Origin: Pythium myriotylum
Taxonomy: Eukaryota; Oomycota; Peronosporomycetes; Pythiales; Pythiaceae
Length of the DNA stretch: 64,000 bases
Reading direction: 5' to 3'
NCBI GenBank assembly: GCA_023091665.1
Contig: JALJCQ010000003.1
Coordinates: 1,426,001-1,490,000, forward strand
The position numbers were made by a program, and so were the translations under genes. Shown here one piece after another: positions 7,925-18,039 of the stretch (the first letter of the stretch is position 1; every line of letters begins with the position of its first letter). The notes beneath the pieces are model-generated. The model had not been told where the DNA came from, searched no databases, and saw nothing but the letters and a program-made list of their open reading frames with translations.

Positions 7925-10148
7925 CTAGTAGAGCGGACGAGTGATGACTATGTAGCGCATGCGAGCTTGGGCTACATTGTAGACAACAAACTCATTGTGG
8001 TTATGTGTTGCGCGTGCGTCCTTCGTCTGTGTCGCCTTGCCCAGTGGCCAGATTGCTCCGAACGCGTCAACATAGTCTCCTGTGGTGTCTGGCACGCACC
8101 GGCCGACACCGTAGCAGCTGTGGTGGACACCTGTCGATGAAGCCGAGGCGCGAATACCATTAGTGGAGGGTTTGCAAGCGCCTAACGCCACTTCGCTCAG
8201 GAGGAAAACCTGGCGTTCGTTACTCGCATGGCTGTAGGCCATGGCTTTCGAAATCTTATCCGTGAAGTAGAGACCAGCACCCAGCGAGCTACCATTGAGC
8301 GGGACACCGGTCGGGGTAATCAAAAGCCCGTGCTTCAGAATGCCCATCCAGTTGCTCATTCGACTACCGTGCCATAAAATACGCCGATTTGAAGCCGAAC
8401 GGTATGGACTGAAGCGTACAGCCTCTGCGGGTTTTTCTACGCGAAACACTGTGATCAACTTGCCCTCCGCGCCGAAATTGTTGCCGACACAGCAAAACGA
8501 GTTAAAAATGTACGATTGCACAAGTCCGTACTCTCGTGACGACGGGAGCAGCGGGAAGAGACGACATTCAAGCGAATTGTAGCACGCATCCAAGTGGTTC
8601 GTGACGAAGTACCGCCGAGAGAGATCTGGCTGTAAGAGATCTCGGTGATCTCCGTGAACGCATAGCGCCACAAGCATTTGGACCTTTTCCGTGAGACGAA
8701 CCATTGAGTCAATGATGGCGAGCTCTGGATGAGGGATCACCGAGAAGAAGCGATTGCTCAGGTGAGTCAGTACTGTGCGGTCTGCGTTGCACTGTAGTGC
8801 GTCGTGGATGCGATGGAGTGCTTCAAAACCCTTTCATGTTTCAGAAGAAGGTTAGTTTGTGGACTCAGCACAACAATCAGATTGCTACCACGTACCCTCT
8901 GAATGGTCGTTTTGGATAATTTTCCGAGAGGAATCGGTATAACGATAACGTCATCCTTCACTTGAGGTGGCTTCTTGGTTGGCTTCGCTGCATAAATATA
9001 GCGGTTATCAACATACGCGTACGCGCTCGCAGCCTCAATTGCGATTGTGAGGAATGATTGGACTTCAAGGTCCAGTCTGGACGGTGGAGGGGTGTTCTCG
9101 GAAGGTAATGCCGACTTTGGGACGTGGAGCTCGGTCGCAGGCCTCGGCACGACCTTGCGTGGTGCACGGGCTCTACTTTTCTTAGCCGACCGACGCTTTC
9201 GAGCTGGACCAGATGCTTCAGTTGATGCGGCGCTTGTGAGATCATTATCCTCCGAGGCCTGCTCCGTCTCAATCCACGTGTAGCTGATATCAGAGGTGAA
9301 ATCGTTAGATGCGGCTTACTATGAACTCAGCCACTCCAAGAACCTCAACCACTCACCTGCCCTCTCCGTATCGTGGAGAATGGCGATCCCCCCAGTGAAG
9401 CATCGTCTTTGACAGGAAGATCTGTCGGAATCTGCTGAGAGCGTCCTCGCGCGTCATCCAGGGACCTTCCATCACGGTATCACCTATGCTGCCCATCAAT
9501 CCGGACCGCATCCAAACATAATATTCGTTTGATTCGCTTTCAAGCGCCTGGATCAACACAAACTCGTTCTGCTGCTGGTAGAGACAAGCCTACAGTGTGC
9601 ATGTACACATACATAGCTTGTGAGATCCAACGGCGACTACTCAGCTCGGCGAGATTCCGACTCACCCTGGTGAGCATTGAATCGTAGGTTTCGCCGTCGT
9701 GCTGGAGCACGCGCACTTGGCCTGCGTATTGTGGGGACATGTGGATGTCTGGCTTCACGACGCGGACGGGCTCCACCGGCTCGGGGACGTCGTCGGCTGT
9801 CTCGCTCGGCGGGGAGGCAGCAACGTCGACGACGCGCACACCGTCGGTGCCATCGTCATCGTCGCCGAGCTCGATGACTTCTTTGGAGCCGTAGAGTGCC
9901 GGGAACGGGATCGGACTCACGTGCGCGCGAGCGGCGCGTCGCTTCTTGAGCGCTGGCGAGATGGCCGAGGCGCTGGTGGTGGGCGGCGCGGCGACGGCGG
10001 GCGCGGGCGCCACGGCCACCGAGATGGCCGAGGCCTTGCGCTTGGAGCGCGTGCCGGAGGCCGCGATGGAGGACGCGGCGGCGACGACGCCCTTCTTGGC
10101 CATGGCTGGCGAGATCGGCACTGGGGAGAAGGCTCTGCGAAAAGCCAT
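7925..10148 (-). CDS. Poly(ADP-ribose) polymerase, WGR type (PARP1/2/3-like)
   Basis: Four exons, complement 10148-9666, 9574-9357, 9283-8896 and 8830-7925, give about 664 residues; phases 0, 2 and 0 all match. The N-terminus is disordered with likely nuclear signals (SKRKAS, KKRRAAR) and has no zinc fingers. The WGR domain crosses exons 2-3 (MLHWGDR, then YTWIE). The helical regulatory domain has PLGKLSK at the end of exon 3, and the catalytic domain is in exon 4. The H-Y-E triad is intact: His517 (LWHGSR), Tyr551 (GLYFTD) and Glu643 (NEFVVYN). This points to an active polymerase of DNA-damage signalling that binds breaks through WGR. The architecture is nearest PARP2/PARP3. Introns are 91, 73 and 65 nt. 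The start is the first in-frame ATG, so ATG10101-10106 region alternatives downstream are possible. Confidence 0.9.
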
Positions 10149-10576
10149 GGCGCTGGTTAAGAACCCACGGAGGATGGAGAAAGAAGAACCCGGGGAACAT
10201 GGCTTCACTTGACTGACAACCGATGTCACACGTCGGCGGCGGCGCGTAGTGTGGCGCGCGCGTCCGCTGCGTGGCCGTGGACAGCGCTCGCAGCGCTCAC
10301 ACGCCGAGCGCGCGGCGCGCGAGAGGACGCGCGACGCGGCGCGAGCGGCGCGGCGGCGGCGGCGTGTGGAGACCCGGTCACTAGCGCGCGAGATCCGTAG
10401 ATGCCCATCAGGCCATCGCGTCGCCCATCACGCGAACGACTCTTCAAGCTGAAGACCCGAACCCATCTCCCTCGGGCTGAAGTAAACCCGAACCCGGATC
10501 CGCCACTTCACTCTGCAATGTGGTCCACAGGAATAACGTTCCTAACGAGGTAGTTTCATTTATCTCAGTGGATCCT
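10149..10576. promoter_or_regulatory. PARP upstream region and aspartokinase 3' flank
   Basis: Both flanking genes are on the minus strand, so these 428 bases hold the PARP promoter and the 3' flank of the aspartokinase gene. The part at 10240-10390 is extremely CG-rich. The open frames here look like by-products of that composition and no gene is supported. Confidence 0.4.
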
Positions 10577-13207
10577 CTAGACCGCCTTTCCCGACTCGCG
10601 AGCGCCGCAATTCCGCGCGAGGCTCAGGACGCTGCCGAAGAGCGTGCCGGCCGTGATGGCCGCGTCGGCGATCGGGCCGGTGACCACCACGGGATGGCGG
10701 GCGTGGCGCGCCGTGTGGAACGCAAAACCGCCTTGCAGCGGCTGCAGCGACGCCAGCGCGTGGTCGCTGGCCAGCGCCTCCACTGCCACTCGGATCTCGC
10801 CGGTCTGTGCGTCCACATGGGCGAGCACGCGAAGAGACGGCGCGCCGGTCTGCTTCGCCGCAGCGAGCTGTGCTTCGAGCGGCGCGCGCTTGGCTAGAAG
10901 AAACTCTAGTAGCTTATCGTAGTCCCACGCGTTCACGTCGCCGTCTTCTTCAGAAACCTTCCAGCACGACTCGACTGTGACGTCCTTGAGCTCGGTGGCG
11001 AAGTTCAGCTCGCGAGCAAGCAAGATTGCTTTCTTCGCACTGCGCATGCCGCTCACGTCATCCAAGATCTCGCGCACACTAAACGTCTTGCGGTACGCAT
11101 CAATGTGCTCTCGCAACACAGTCTCCAAAGTCTCGGGAGTGGCCCTGTGCAGGATTGAGTTGAGAAGTCGGCTACCCGAAAATTCAACTTGTTGGATCTG
11201 GTCACCCGTTTGGATGAAGTTTTGCAGCGTGTTGAAGATGGGCACACCAATGGCGAGGCAGGCTTCCGTGTCAAATGTGAGTTCGCGCTCAAACAGTTTG
11301 CTCCGGAGCTGGCGATGGAGCGACGAGGAGGAAGTGGCGATGTCCAAATTTGACGTGATCACGTGGACATTACGATTGAACCACACTGGATACAGGTCTT
11401 GAACGTGGTTGGTGCAATTGGAGACATCGACAATCAGCCAGTGAGGCAAGTGGTCGGCACACACGTGGCGAAGGAAGCGCTCGTGATCGAAAGGTTCAAA
11501 CTCGCTCGCCCGCTCGGTCAAGCTGTCTGCCGTGATGCCGCCGTTGTGATCGAGAAGCATACGAGAGCTGGCGTGTGTAGCAATCGCACGGATGCGGATA
11601 TCCACGTTGAATCGAGCCTTCAAGTAATCGCACTGCTGGTTATACTGTGCGAGTAACTCGCGGCCGACACCAGTGGCCTCACTTTCCTCGAGATCAAGTC
11701 CCACAACGCCGATCGAGATAGTCTGATCGGATAGAAAGAACGCCGAGTGAACCGCCCGAAGTGCCGCGGCCGAATCTTCGTAGCGCACCACAGCCGAGAT
11801 GTTGCGCTCGGAGGATCCCTGGGAAATCGCCATCACATTGATCTTGGCGCGGCCAAGTGCACCAAAAAAGCGGCTACAAACTCCGGGAGTCTGGCTCATG
11901 TTGTCTCCCACAGCAGCGATGATACTGATCGGGGCAATGAAATCGGTCTTCTCGATGAGACCGTGGTGAATTTCTTTGAAGAACGTCTCATCAACAGCAG
12001 CCTTGACGTCATCCGCCCGGCTCATTGGCACTGCAAAACAGATCGAGTGCTCGGAACTGGCCTGGGCGATAAGCACAACGTTCACCTTGATGCGGTCCAA
12101 CGCGCTAAATAGGCGTGAGGAAGTGCCGTGGACGCCAACCATGCCACTGCCTTCAATGTTAAATAGAGCCAAGTTGTCCACCGTGGAGAAACCGCTGACA
12201 ATGTTCTTGGCGGTCGGTGCCCCATTCGAGGCCGTTCGTTTAAGCTCGACACGATTGCGGCTGTGGATCTTCGTGCCGGGATGGCTTGGCTCGAAAGTGT
12301 TTCGGATGTAAATCGGAATCGCACCAAGAATCGCGGGTGTCATAGTCTTTGGGTGGATGACCTTGGCACCGAAATAGGCAAGTTCCATGGCTTCCTCATA
12401 AGATACTTCTGGTAGAATCTTCGATTCGGGAACTCTTCTAGGATCTGAGCTTAGTACGCCGCTCACGTCGGTCCAAATCGTGATGCTGGAAGCAGCCAAT
12501 ACCCGGCCGCAAATGGACGCGGTAAAATCGCTGCCATCGCGCTTGAGCGTAGTCATCACGCCCTCGGTAGTGCTGCAGATAAAGCCCGTGATGACCAAGT
12601 GCGTGTGCTCGTGTCCTTCGCCGTTCTCCTTGAGAATGCGCTCGATGTTTGTCGTGGTGCGCTCGTATTGGACGACGGGGCCGTGGTCCTCGTCTGGTTC
12701 GACCACGAGGAAATCGCGCGCATCCACGAAGCGGAACTTGTGAGCATGGCCGTCCTTGGCTGCTCGCAGCGTCAAGACCTCGGCGAGGATCTTGGCCGAC
12801 CAGATCTCGCCGTGGCCCGAAATGAACTCGACGACGCTGTCATTGTACGAGCGCATGATGGAGATGGCGCGCAGCAACTCCGACAGTCGCTTGAGGTCGG
12901 CCTCGATAGATTGCTCAATGGGCTGTCCGACGGACTCGGGCAGGAGCGTCGCGATCACCGCGCGGTGCTTTTGGCGGATCGTCTCCAAGATCTCCTCGAT
13001 CTCATGGGACTTTCGCTGCTTGGCAAGCTCGAGCAGGCTGATGAGCAGGTCGGTGACCTTGGGCTTGCCGCCGATGGCTGAGACCACGACGGCGATCTTG
13101 GGCGAGTCGACGGCCGCGACGATGTCGGCGACCTTGGCGAAGCACTCGGCGTTACCGACGGACGTGCCGCCGAACTTGTGGACGACGAACTTGCTGGCGT
13201 GGCTCAT
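10577..13207 (-). CDS. Aspartokinase fused to homoserine dehydrogenase-like domain (ThrA-like)
   Basis: This single exon of 876 residues has the layout of bacterial ThrA and plant AK-HSDH. Residues 1-470 are an aspartokinase: KFGGTSVG (11-18), a KRDGSDFTAS nucleotide-binding loop, and ACT-type regulatory domains (VHGTSSRLFSAL, MSQTPGVCSRFFGAL). This half phosphorylates aspartate at the head of the Thr/Met/Ile/Lys pathway and looks active. Residues from about 485 align with homoserine dehydrogenase (GVPIFNTLQNFIQTGD, DDVSGMRSAKKA), but key positions are changed. The GxGxxG loop reads GVVGLD, NKKA reads NLDI, the SGS..YIFGKLDEG segment is missing, and the Asp of SGMD is Arg. The dehydrogenase half is probably inactive. 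It starts at the first ATG, just before the conserved KFGG strand. Confidence 0.9.
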   Translation of the reverse strand: MSHASKFVVHKFGGTSVGNAECFAKVADIVAAVDSPKIAVVVSAIGGKPKVTDLLISLLELAKQRKSHEIEEILETIRQKHRAVIATLLPESVGQPIEQSIEADLKRLSELLRAISIMRSYNDSVVEFISGHGEIWSAKILAEVLTLRAAKDGHAHKFRFVDARDFLVVEPDEDHGPVVQYERTTTNIERILKENGEGHEHTHLVITGFICSTTEGVMTTLKRDGSDFTASICGRVLAASSITIWTDVSGVLSSDPRRVPESKILPEVSYEEAMELAYFGAKVIHPKTMTPAILGAIPIYIRNTFEPSHPGTKIHSRNRVELKRTASNGAPTAKNIVSGFSTVDNLALFNIEGSGMVGVHGTSSRLFSALDRIKVNVVLIAQASSEHSICFAVPMSRADDVKAAVDETFFKEIHHGLIEKTDFIAPISIIAAVGDNMSQTPGVCSRFFGALGRAKINVMAISQGSSERNISAVVRYEDSAAALRAVHSAFFLSDQTISIGVVGLDLEESEATGVGRELLAQYNQQCDYLKARFNVDIRIRAIATHASSRMLLDHNGGITADSLTERASEFEPFDHERFLRHVCADHLPHWLIVDVSNCTNHVQDLYPVWFNRNVHVITSNLDIATSSSSLHRQLRSKLFERELTFDTEACLAIGVPIFNTLQNFIQTGDQIQQVEFSGSRLLNSILHRATPETLETVLREHIDAYRKTFSVREILDDVSGMRSAKKAILLARELNFATELKDVTVESCWKVSEEDGDVNAWDYDKLLEFLLAKRAPLEAQLAAAKQTGAPSLRVLAHVDAQTGEIRVAVEALASDHALASLQPLQGGFAFHTARHARHPVVVTGPIADAAITAGTLFGSVLSLARNCGARESGKAV

Positions 13208-13573
13208 GGAGGCTCGAGGTGAGCGGGGCGATGGTGCTTGGTGGAGGGCAGCGGCGGAAATGAAGCCAGCAAGCGAAGTGCTTCAGCTTGAGCGTGACCC
13301 GACCGACGGGAGCCCCCAGCTGGCCTGGTCCTCAAACCGGAGAACGCATGCCTGCACAAAACGATAAGATATGTGCTTTGTGGAAAGCCTTTGAAATCCC
13401 AGTGGCGGACCTTTAATAATGTATTATTGATGTCACTTGATGATGGTGATCGTTTGGTAGAGACAGAGTCCCGAGTGCCACTCGTCACAGTTGTGAATGC
13501 GCAATAGTCCACCAGTCAACACAAGAATATGCGCGCGGCGCAAGTGGATGATTGCACCACGAAGAAGCGTGAA
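13208..13573. promoter_or_regulatory. Aspartokinase promoter region, Orai-like 3' flank
   Basis: This 366-base gap separates two minus-strand genes. It contains an AT-richer stretch near 13410-13450 (AATAATGTATTATTG) unlike the GC-rich coding DNA on either side. No gene or RNA is apparent. Confidence 0.35.
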
Positions 13574-14391
13574 TTACTGCGGCTCGCACACCGACGCCGA
13601 GGCCGCGGCCGACGGGTCCGGGAAGTTGACGAGGTACCGCCACCGGCTGGCGATGCTGAGGTGGTAGAACGCGATGCCGCCGGCGCACAGCACGCTCATG
13701 CACGTGGCCGTAGTGACGGAGCGGCCGAACTGCACCCAGCCGATGAGCGCGACCTCGACGAGGAAGAGCGAGACGCCGAAGCGGAAGAAGCGGTACGCGA
13801 GCAGCCACTCGCTCTCGCACTTGCGCAGCCACCACGCGTAGAACGGCGACACGAGGTCGAGCTCCACCAACGTGAGCTCGCGGACCTCGTGCTCCAGCGT
13901 GTGCGTGACAAAGCGGGTCACGGCGAGCAGAAGAAGCGTGCACGCGAGCATGCACAACAGCATAAATATGAACTGATAGACATAGCCCACGGGTCAGACA
14001 CACTCAGCTTGGACCACCACGCGCGCAGGCAACGCACCTCTAGGCAGCAGACGCCACCGTAGAAGACCAGCAGGACGTGGTTGACGTTGTCGGGAAGCCC
14101 GATCTCCACGATGGAGACCATGGAGAAGCCTGCGAGCAATGCCGAGAGCTGCGAGATGGCCGAGAGCTGCTTGTGCCTGGCGTCGATGATGCGCTTCTCG
14201 TTCTCGAGCTTGAGCACGCGGCGCTCGCGCTCGAGGTCGGCGTTGCGCCACGCGATCTCGCGCATGATGGCGTCCTCTCGCCACTGCTTCTCCTGCTCGC
14301 GGTGCTGCATGTCCTCATCGCGCCACTGCTTGGCGATCTTGAGGTCGTAGGAGCCGAAGACCGCGTCCACGACGGCGCCCACCGCCGCCAT
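13574..14391 (-). CDS. Orai-like store-operated calcium channel subunit
   Basis: Two exons, complement 14391-14038 and 13972-13574, are joined in phase 0 over a 65-base intron (GTGCGT...CAG), giving 250 residues. An N-terminal coiled coil (about 20-75) leads into the pore helix SALLAGFSMVSIVEIGL. Against human Orai1, Glu96 matches the selectivity-filter Glu106, Val92 matches Val102 and Phe89 matches Phe99; Gln81 stands where Orai1 has Arg91. Three more helices follow, with Glu191 in TM3 (LFLVEVALIGW) like Orai1 Glu190, and a TM4 ending AFYHLSIASRWRYL. The expected role is plasma-membrane calcium entry, though gating by STIM cannot be judged here. Divergent from MCU with 238 bases between start codons. 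Confidence 0.88.
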
Positions 14392-14629
14392 GTTCACCTG
14401 CCGAGAAGCAACCGAACGCTTAACACCCGCCCCTTCTGATGCCTTCCGGGTTGTCCCACGCCTGATTCTGAATCGGAGGCAACAAGTACCGTCAGCTACT
14501 CGAATATGGCGCGCGGAAGTGGCCGGATAAATCAGTATCCTGGAGCACGTCAAGCAGCTCGCTCCCCCCAGGGCGACTGACTCTGGCTCGCGACACCACG
14601 CTCAGAAAGATTTCTTGCGAGCGGTTGGG
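14392..14629. promoter_or_regulatory. Shared divergent promoter of Orai-like and MCU genes
   Basis: The two calcium channel genes start at 14391 (leftward) and 14630 (rightward). The 238 bases between them must drive both. I saw no confident TATA or initiator element. The arrangement suggests co-regulation, which is inference. Confidence 0.5.
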
Positions 14630-16163
14630 ATGTGGAGCCTCGTGGCCACGCGGGCGGCGCCGTCGCGCGCGCAGTTGGCGCGCAGCATCTCCCACACGGC
14701 GGCGCTGCTCTTCCCGAGAGGTGCGTACTGTCGCCATGATCCGCCGATCGTGATCCGCCGACACTCGCTGACGCAGCGCACTTCCCAGCCCCACGCGCGA
14801 TCGAGATGAAGTACGTCGATGGCACGTGCACGCTCTCGGTGCCGCTGCCGTTGAGCGGCTTCGACGAAGAACGGGTCTTCAGCATCCCGCCTGGTGCGTA
14901 GTAGCATGCACGGACAGTCCGCACCACGACCTGGTTGCCGACGTGGCCTCATCGCAGAGACAACGGTCGCCGATATCATCTCCCAAATCGAGGCCGAGGA
15001 CCAAACCGTGCAGACGGTGGACCTGCGCAGCAAGCGTGGACGGTCATTCAAGCCGCAGGAGACGCTGCAGCAGATCCTCAAGGACGACTTCGAGCTCGTC
15101 ATCAATGACCGTATCCATCCTGTCACTGCCCCAGTCTTCACAGGTACCACGCGCATGAATGAGAAGCAATGCTTGAACACGGAGATAGCTCATGACTCTC
15201 GCTCTAGGGAATGCGTACGCGAGCCTGCTCGATGATGGCGAGCTGGATGTCCGTTCCGTCGCCCAGAAGTCGGCCATCATCAGTCTTCGGCAGAGCCTTG
15301 AAGCGTCCAACAAGTGGAAGATCTCGTTTGGCGTGAGTATTGATCAGTACGCTCTTGGATACAAGAGAACCAACGCAGTTGATATACATATGGAGTAGGA
15401 GTTCGTCCAAATGTGCCGCGATCGAGGCATTCCGAAGAAGCAGGCTCCGGAGGTCCTGAAGGCTTTCCATCAGGCTGGCCTCGTCTTCTACTTCGGCAAG
15501 GCTGACCACAATGAGGACTTGCAGCAGTCCATTTTCCTTCAGCCGCGTAACGTATTGGACGGCTACCTTGAGTCGCTTGGCTTAACGCCTGTGACGACAC
15601 AGCTCTTCACACAAGAGCGGGAGAAGCTCCTCAAGAAGATTAACTCGTTAGAGCCCGAGCACATTGCGCTGAAGAACCTAGAGAAGGAGCTGCATCAAGC
15701 AGCTACTCGCCATGCCAACGGCATTGCGTACTCTCTCTCCACTGGACTTGTCGGCACATTCGGTCTCTACTTCTGGCTCTCTTTCATCCACTTCTCATGG
15801 GATATCATGGAACCCGTCACGTACTTCACCGGCTTTGGTATGTCAGTTGTGGGGTACACGTGGTGGAGCATCACGAACCAGGAGTACGAGTACGAAAACA
15901 TCTACGACTACTTCCACAAGAAGAAGTTGGCGAAGCTCAAGGCGCGCGCTCAGTTTGATCAGCCTCGTTTCGAGGAAGTGTCGAAGCGTCTTGATGACAC
16001 GAAGCAACGCCTCAGTGCCGTGGAAAATGTGCTCAAGAAGTCGACGACCATTCAGGCCAACTACATCCACTTAATCCAGAACGACGACGCTGAACAGGAA
16101 CTTCGCCCGACTAGCGCTGTCGATGGGGACGACGAGAACGACAAAGCTGCGTCGAAGCACTGA
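14630..16163 (+). CDS. MCU: Mitochondrial calcium uniporter pore subunit
   Basis: The pore protein of the inner mitochondrial membrane that carries calcium into the matrix. Five exons (14630-14720, 14789-14893, 14958-15143, 15208-15332, 15399-16163) with introns of 64-68 nt keep one frame and give 423 residues. The Arg/Ser/Ala-rich, acid-poor N-terminus (MWSLVATRAAPSRAQLARS) fits a mitochondrial presequence. The matrix domain includes LKDDFELVINDRIHPV, the counterpart of a conserved MCU strand. A coiled coil precedes TM1 (YSLSTGLVGTFGLYFWLSFIHF), then comes the selectivity motif WDIMEPVTYF (303-312) and TM2. The acidic DIME loop is intact. Identification is secure; the first two exon joins rest on splice sites and phase. 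Confidence 0.93.
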
Positions 16164-16306
16164 GTTCGCTCTGGTAGAGACCACTATAATGAAAATGCTG
16201 AACACCTGTGTGTGTAGAACACCTCTATGACGCATGCCATAAACCTCGATGAGAAAGTGTCCAACAATTGGTATTACTCTCTTCTCCGATAAAGCTAAGT
16301 AGTAGC

Positions 16307-17676
16307 TTAGTTGATCGGAGCATAACGAGTACCACGCGACCCACGTCCTGCACGAGCGACTAGGTAGCCAATCGCAGCGCCGAACGAAGTGAACGCAACA
16401 AACATACCCAGAATATGGTGAGTCATCGGAGTTTGCGTAGAGGAGGCAGAAGCAACGGCAACCACGTTGTCACTGGTCGCTTCGCTCACTAGTTGACCAG
16501 CCTTCTTCTTCGCTTTCTCCAAGTCCTCCTTCTCTCCCTCTTTCTCAGGAATCTCCTCAGACTCCAGCGGCAGGCTGCTGAAGACAACGTCGTCTGTCGA
16601 GAGCACAGGACGGCTGAGAGCCTTCTCCTTGTTGAAAGGGACGATACCAAAGTGCGAGCCACCGTAGATAGGGGTCTCAGTGAACACCAGCTCTTCGTCC
16701 GCAATGTCTGGCACTACGTAGTGACAGTCTGATTCGATGCCCAGGTTGTTGACTCCGCGGATAATCTTGAAGAAGCCGTTCATGCCCCAGTAAGTACCCC
16801 AAGAGTTGCGCACATTCCAGTACTTGACGCCATCTTCTTCGCCCCAACCGACAATTTCAACATCGTGATCAATGTCAACGAAACCGGTCTTATCGTGGAA
16901 GATGCCGGCTGTGTAGTTGAAGGTGAACTCGTCGTTACAGGCGATACCGCATGTCACAGGGCCCTTCAGCAGCTCCTTCATGATTGCGTGCTCGCCTGTC
17001 ACGCGGCCGTACTCCTTCGCACGGTAGCGAACCACCGTCTTGACCGGAAAGCACGATGGCTCAGTTGTTCCAGGAAGCGTGATACAGCTAGAGACAGCAC
17101 ACAATCAATCAGTACTGGACAGATCAGTGCGACACAAAGAACAGCGACTTACTTCATGCAGTATCCCTCCGGTGGACAAGTGCCGTTCGACGCCGAGAAC
17201 TTGGTGTGGTCAGTGGCATTGTACGGCAGGCACGATTCGTCTGGGAGGCCATAGTGGTGCATGAACTCAAACACGTCGGTCGGCTCGCCACCACCGCAAC
17301 CATCCGAGAGCCCATGGGCCGGACCACAGTTGAGGAAAGTCTGGCGGCCGAGCATGACGTCCGGGCCTTTGTAGCCCTGCTTGAGGTGGAGGATCTTGAT
17401 GCGATCTTGAGCCGACGAGAGCGCGCCGTGGGCGAAGCACGAGCCGCAGTACTGCGGGATGTGCTGGTTCCACGAGGGCGTGCAGTATCCCTGTTCGCAC
17501 CAGTCAAACTTGGGCGGGAACGACTGGAGCTCGACGGCTTGCTCGGGCGTGAGCGGCGGGAGCTGGTGCACGCTCGGGTGGAGGTGCTCGCGGTTCTTGA
17601 AGGTGCGGTTGCAGACCTTCTTGGCGTCGGTCGCGGCGAGCGCGAGCAGCGCGGCGACGGCCACGGCGGTCTTCAT
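16307..17676 (-). CDS. Cathepsin Z-like papain-family cysteine protease with C-terminal membrane anchor
   Basis: Two exons, complement 17676-17153 and 17087-16307, are joined over a 65-base intron (GTAAGT...TAG), giving 434 residues. A signal peptide starts MKTAVAVAALLALAATDA. The protease domain contains HIPQYCGSC with catalytic Cys80, IDHDVEIVGWG with His249 and VRNSWG with Asn269. HIPQYCGSC and the short pro-region are marks of the cathepsin X/Z branch. The residue after the catalytic Cys is Phe instead of the usual Trp. Beyond the domain, a charged linker (EKEGEKEDLEKAKKK) leads to a hydrophobic helix near 399-420 and a basic tail, predicting a type I membrane anchor not found on mammalian cathepsin Z. 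Likely a lysosomal or cell-surface carboxypeptidase-like enzyme; location is inferred. Confidence 0.9.
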
Positions 17677-18039
17677 GCTCTCGGTCGTGCTTGGGGCTGG
17701 GGCGGCGGAAGCGCGAGTGAGGAGCTGGCGCCGAGCGCCGCGATCGTCGCACGGCGGCTGCGAGAGGCAGCCATCGTTGCTCGCGAGCGGATGCGCTCAC
17801 CAAGCGGATGATGAGCAACACCCGACCAATCAGCAACGCGGCGACCCCGAATTTCAGCCAATGGAGAGACGTTGAAAGGGCTTAAACACGGACTGGGGCA
17901 AATCAGACGGAAAGATAAAACATGTCCAAACAGGTTCTTGTCCCTTGGGATCTGCAGCTTGTTTTATTCTGTCTCCCCCGGTGCGCGGTTGAAGTGGATC
18001 AACTCCAAGGGGAGAGAGAGAGAGAGAGAAGACGACGAG
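17677..18039. promoter_or_regulatory. Divergent promoter region, cathepsin / ATG7, with GA repeat
   Basis: This 363-base gap lies between two divergent genes for lysosome/autophagy-type proteins. CCAAT occurs on the forward strand near 17822 (GACCAATCAG) and 17859 (AGCCAATGG). A (GA)n run at 18011-18029 ends just before the ATG7 start and would fall in its 5' leader. Sharing of the region is inference from position. Confidence 0.4.
18011..18029 (+). repeat. (GA)n microsatellite in ATG7 leader
   Basis: An unbroken GAGAGA run of about nine units lies about ten bases upstream of the ATG7 start codon. Confidence 0.8.

Noticed and set aside
13918..14553. Unspliced 211-residue reading of the Orai-like gene
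   Set aside because: Reading through the intron gives a Cys/Ser/Arg-rich tail; splicing 14037-13973 restores the conserved helices of the Orai family.
14492..15313. Minus-strand frames opposite the MCU 5' exons
   Set aside because: The plus strand has five exons with matching phases and clear MCU motifs; the opposite frames show no family features.
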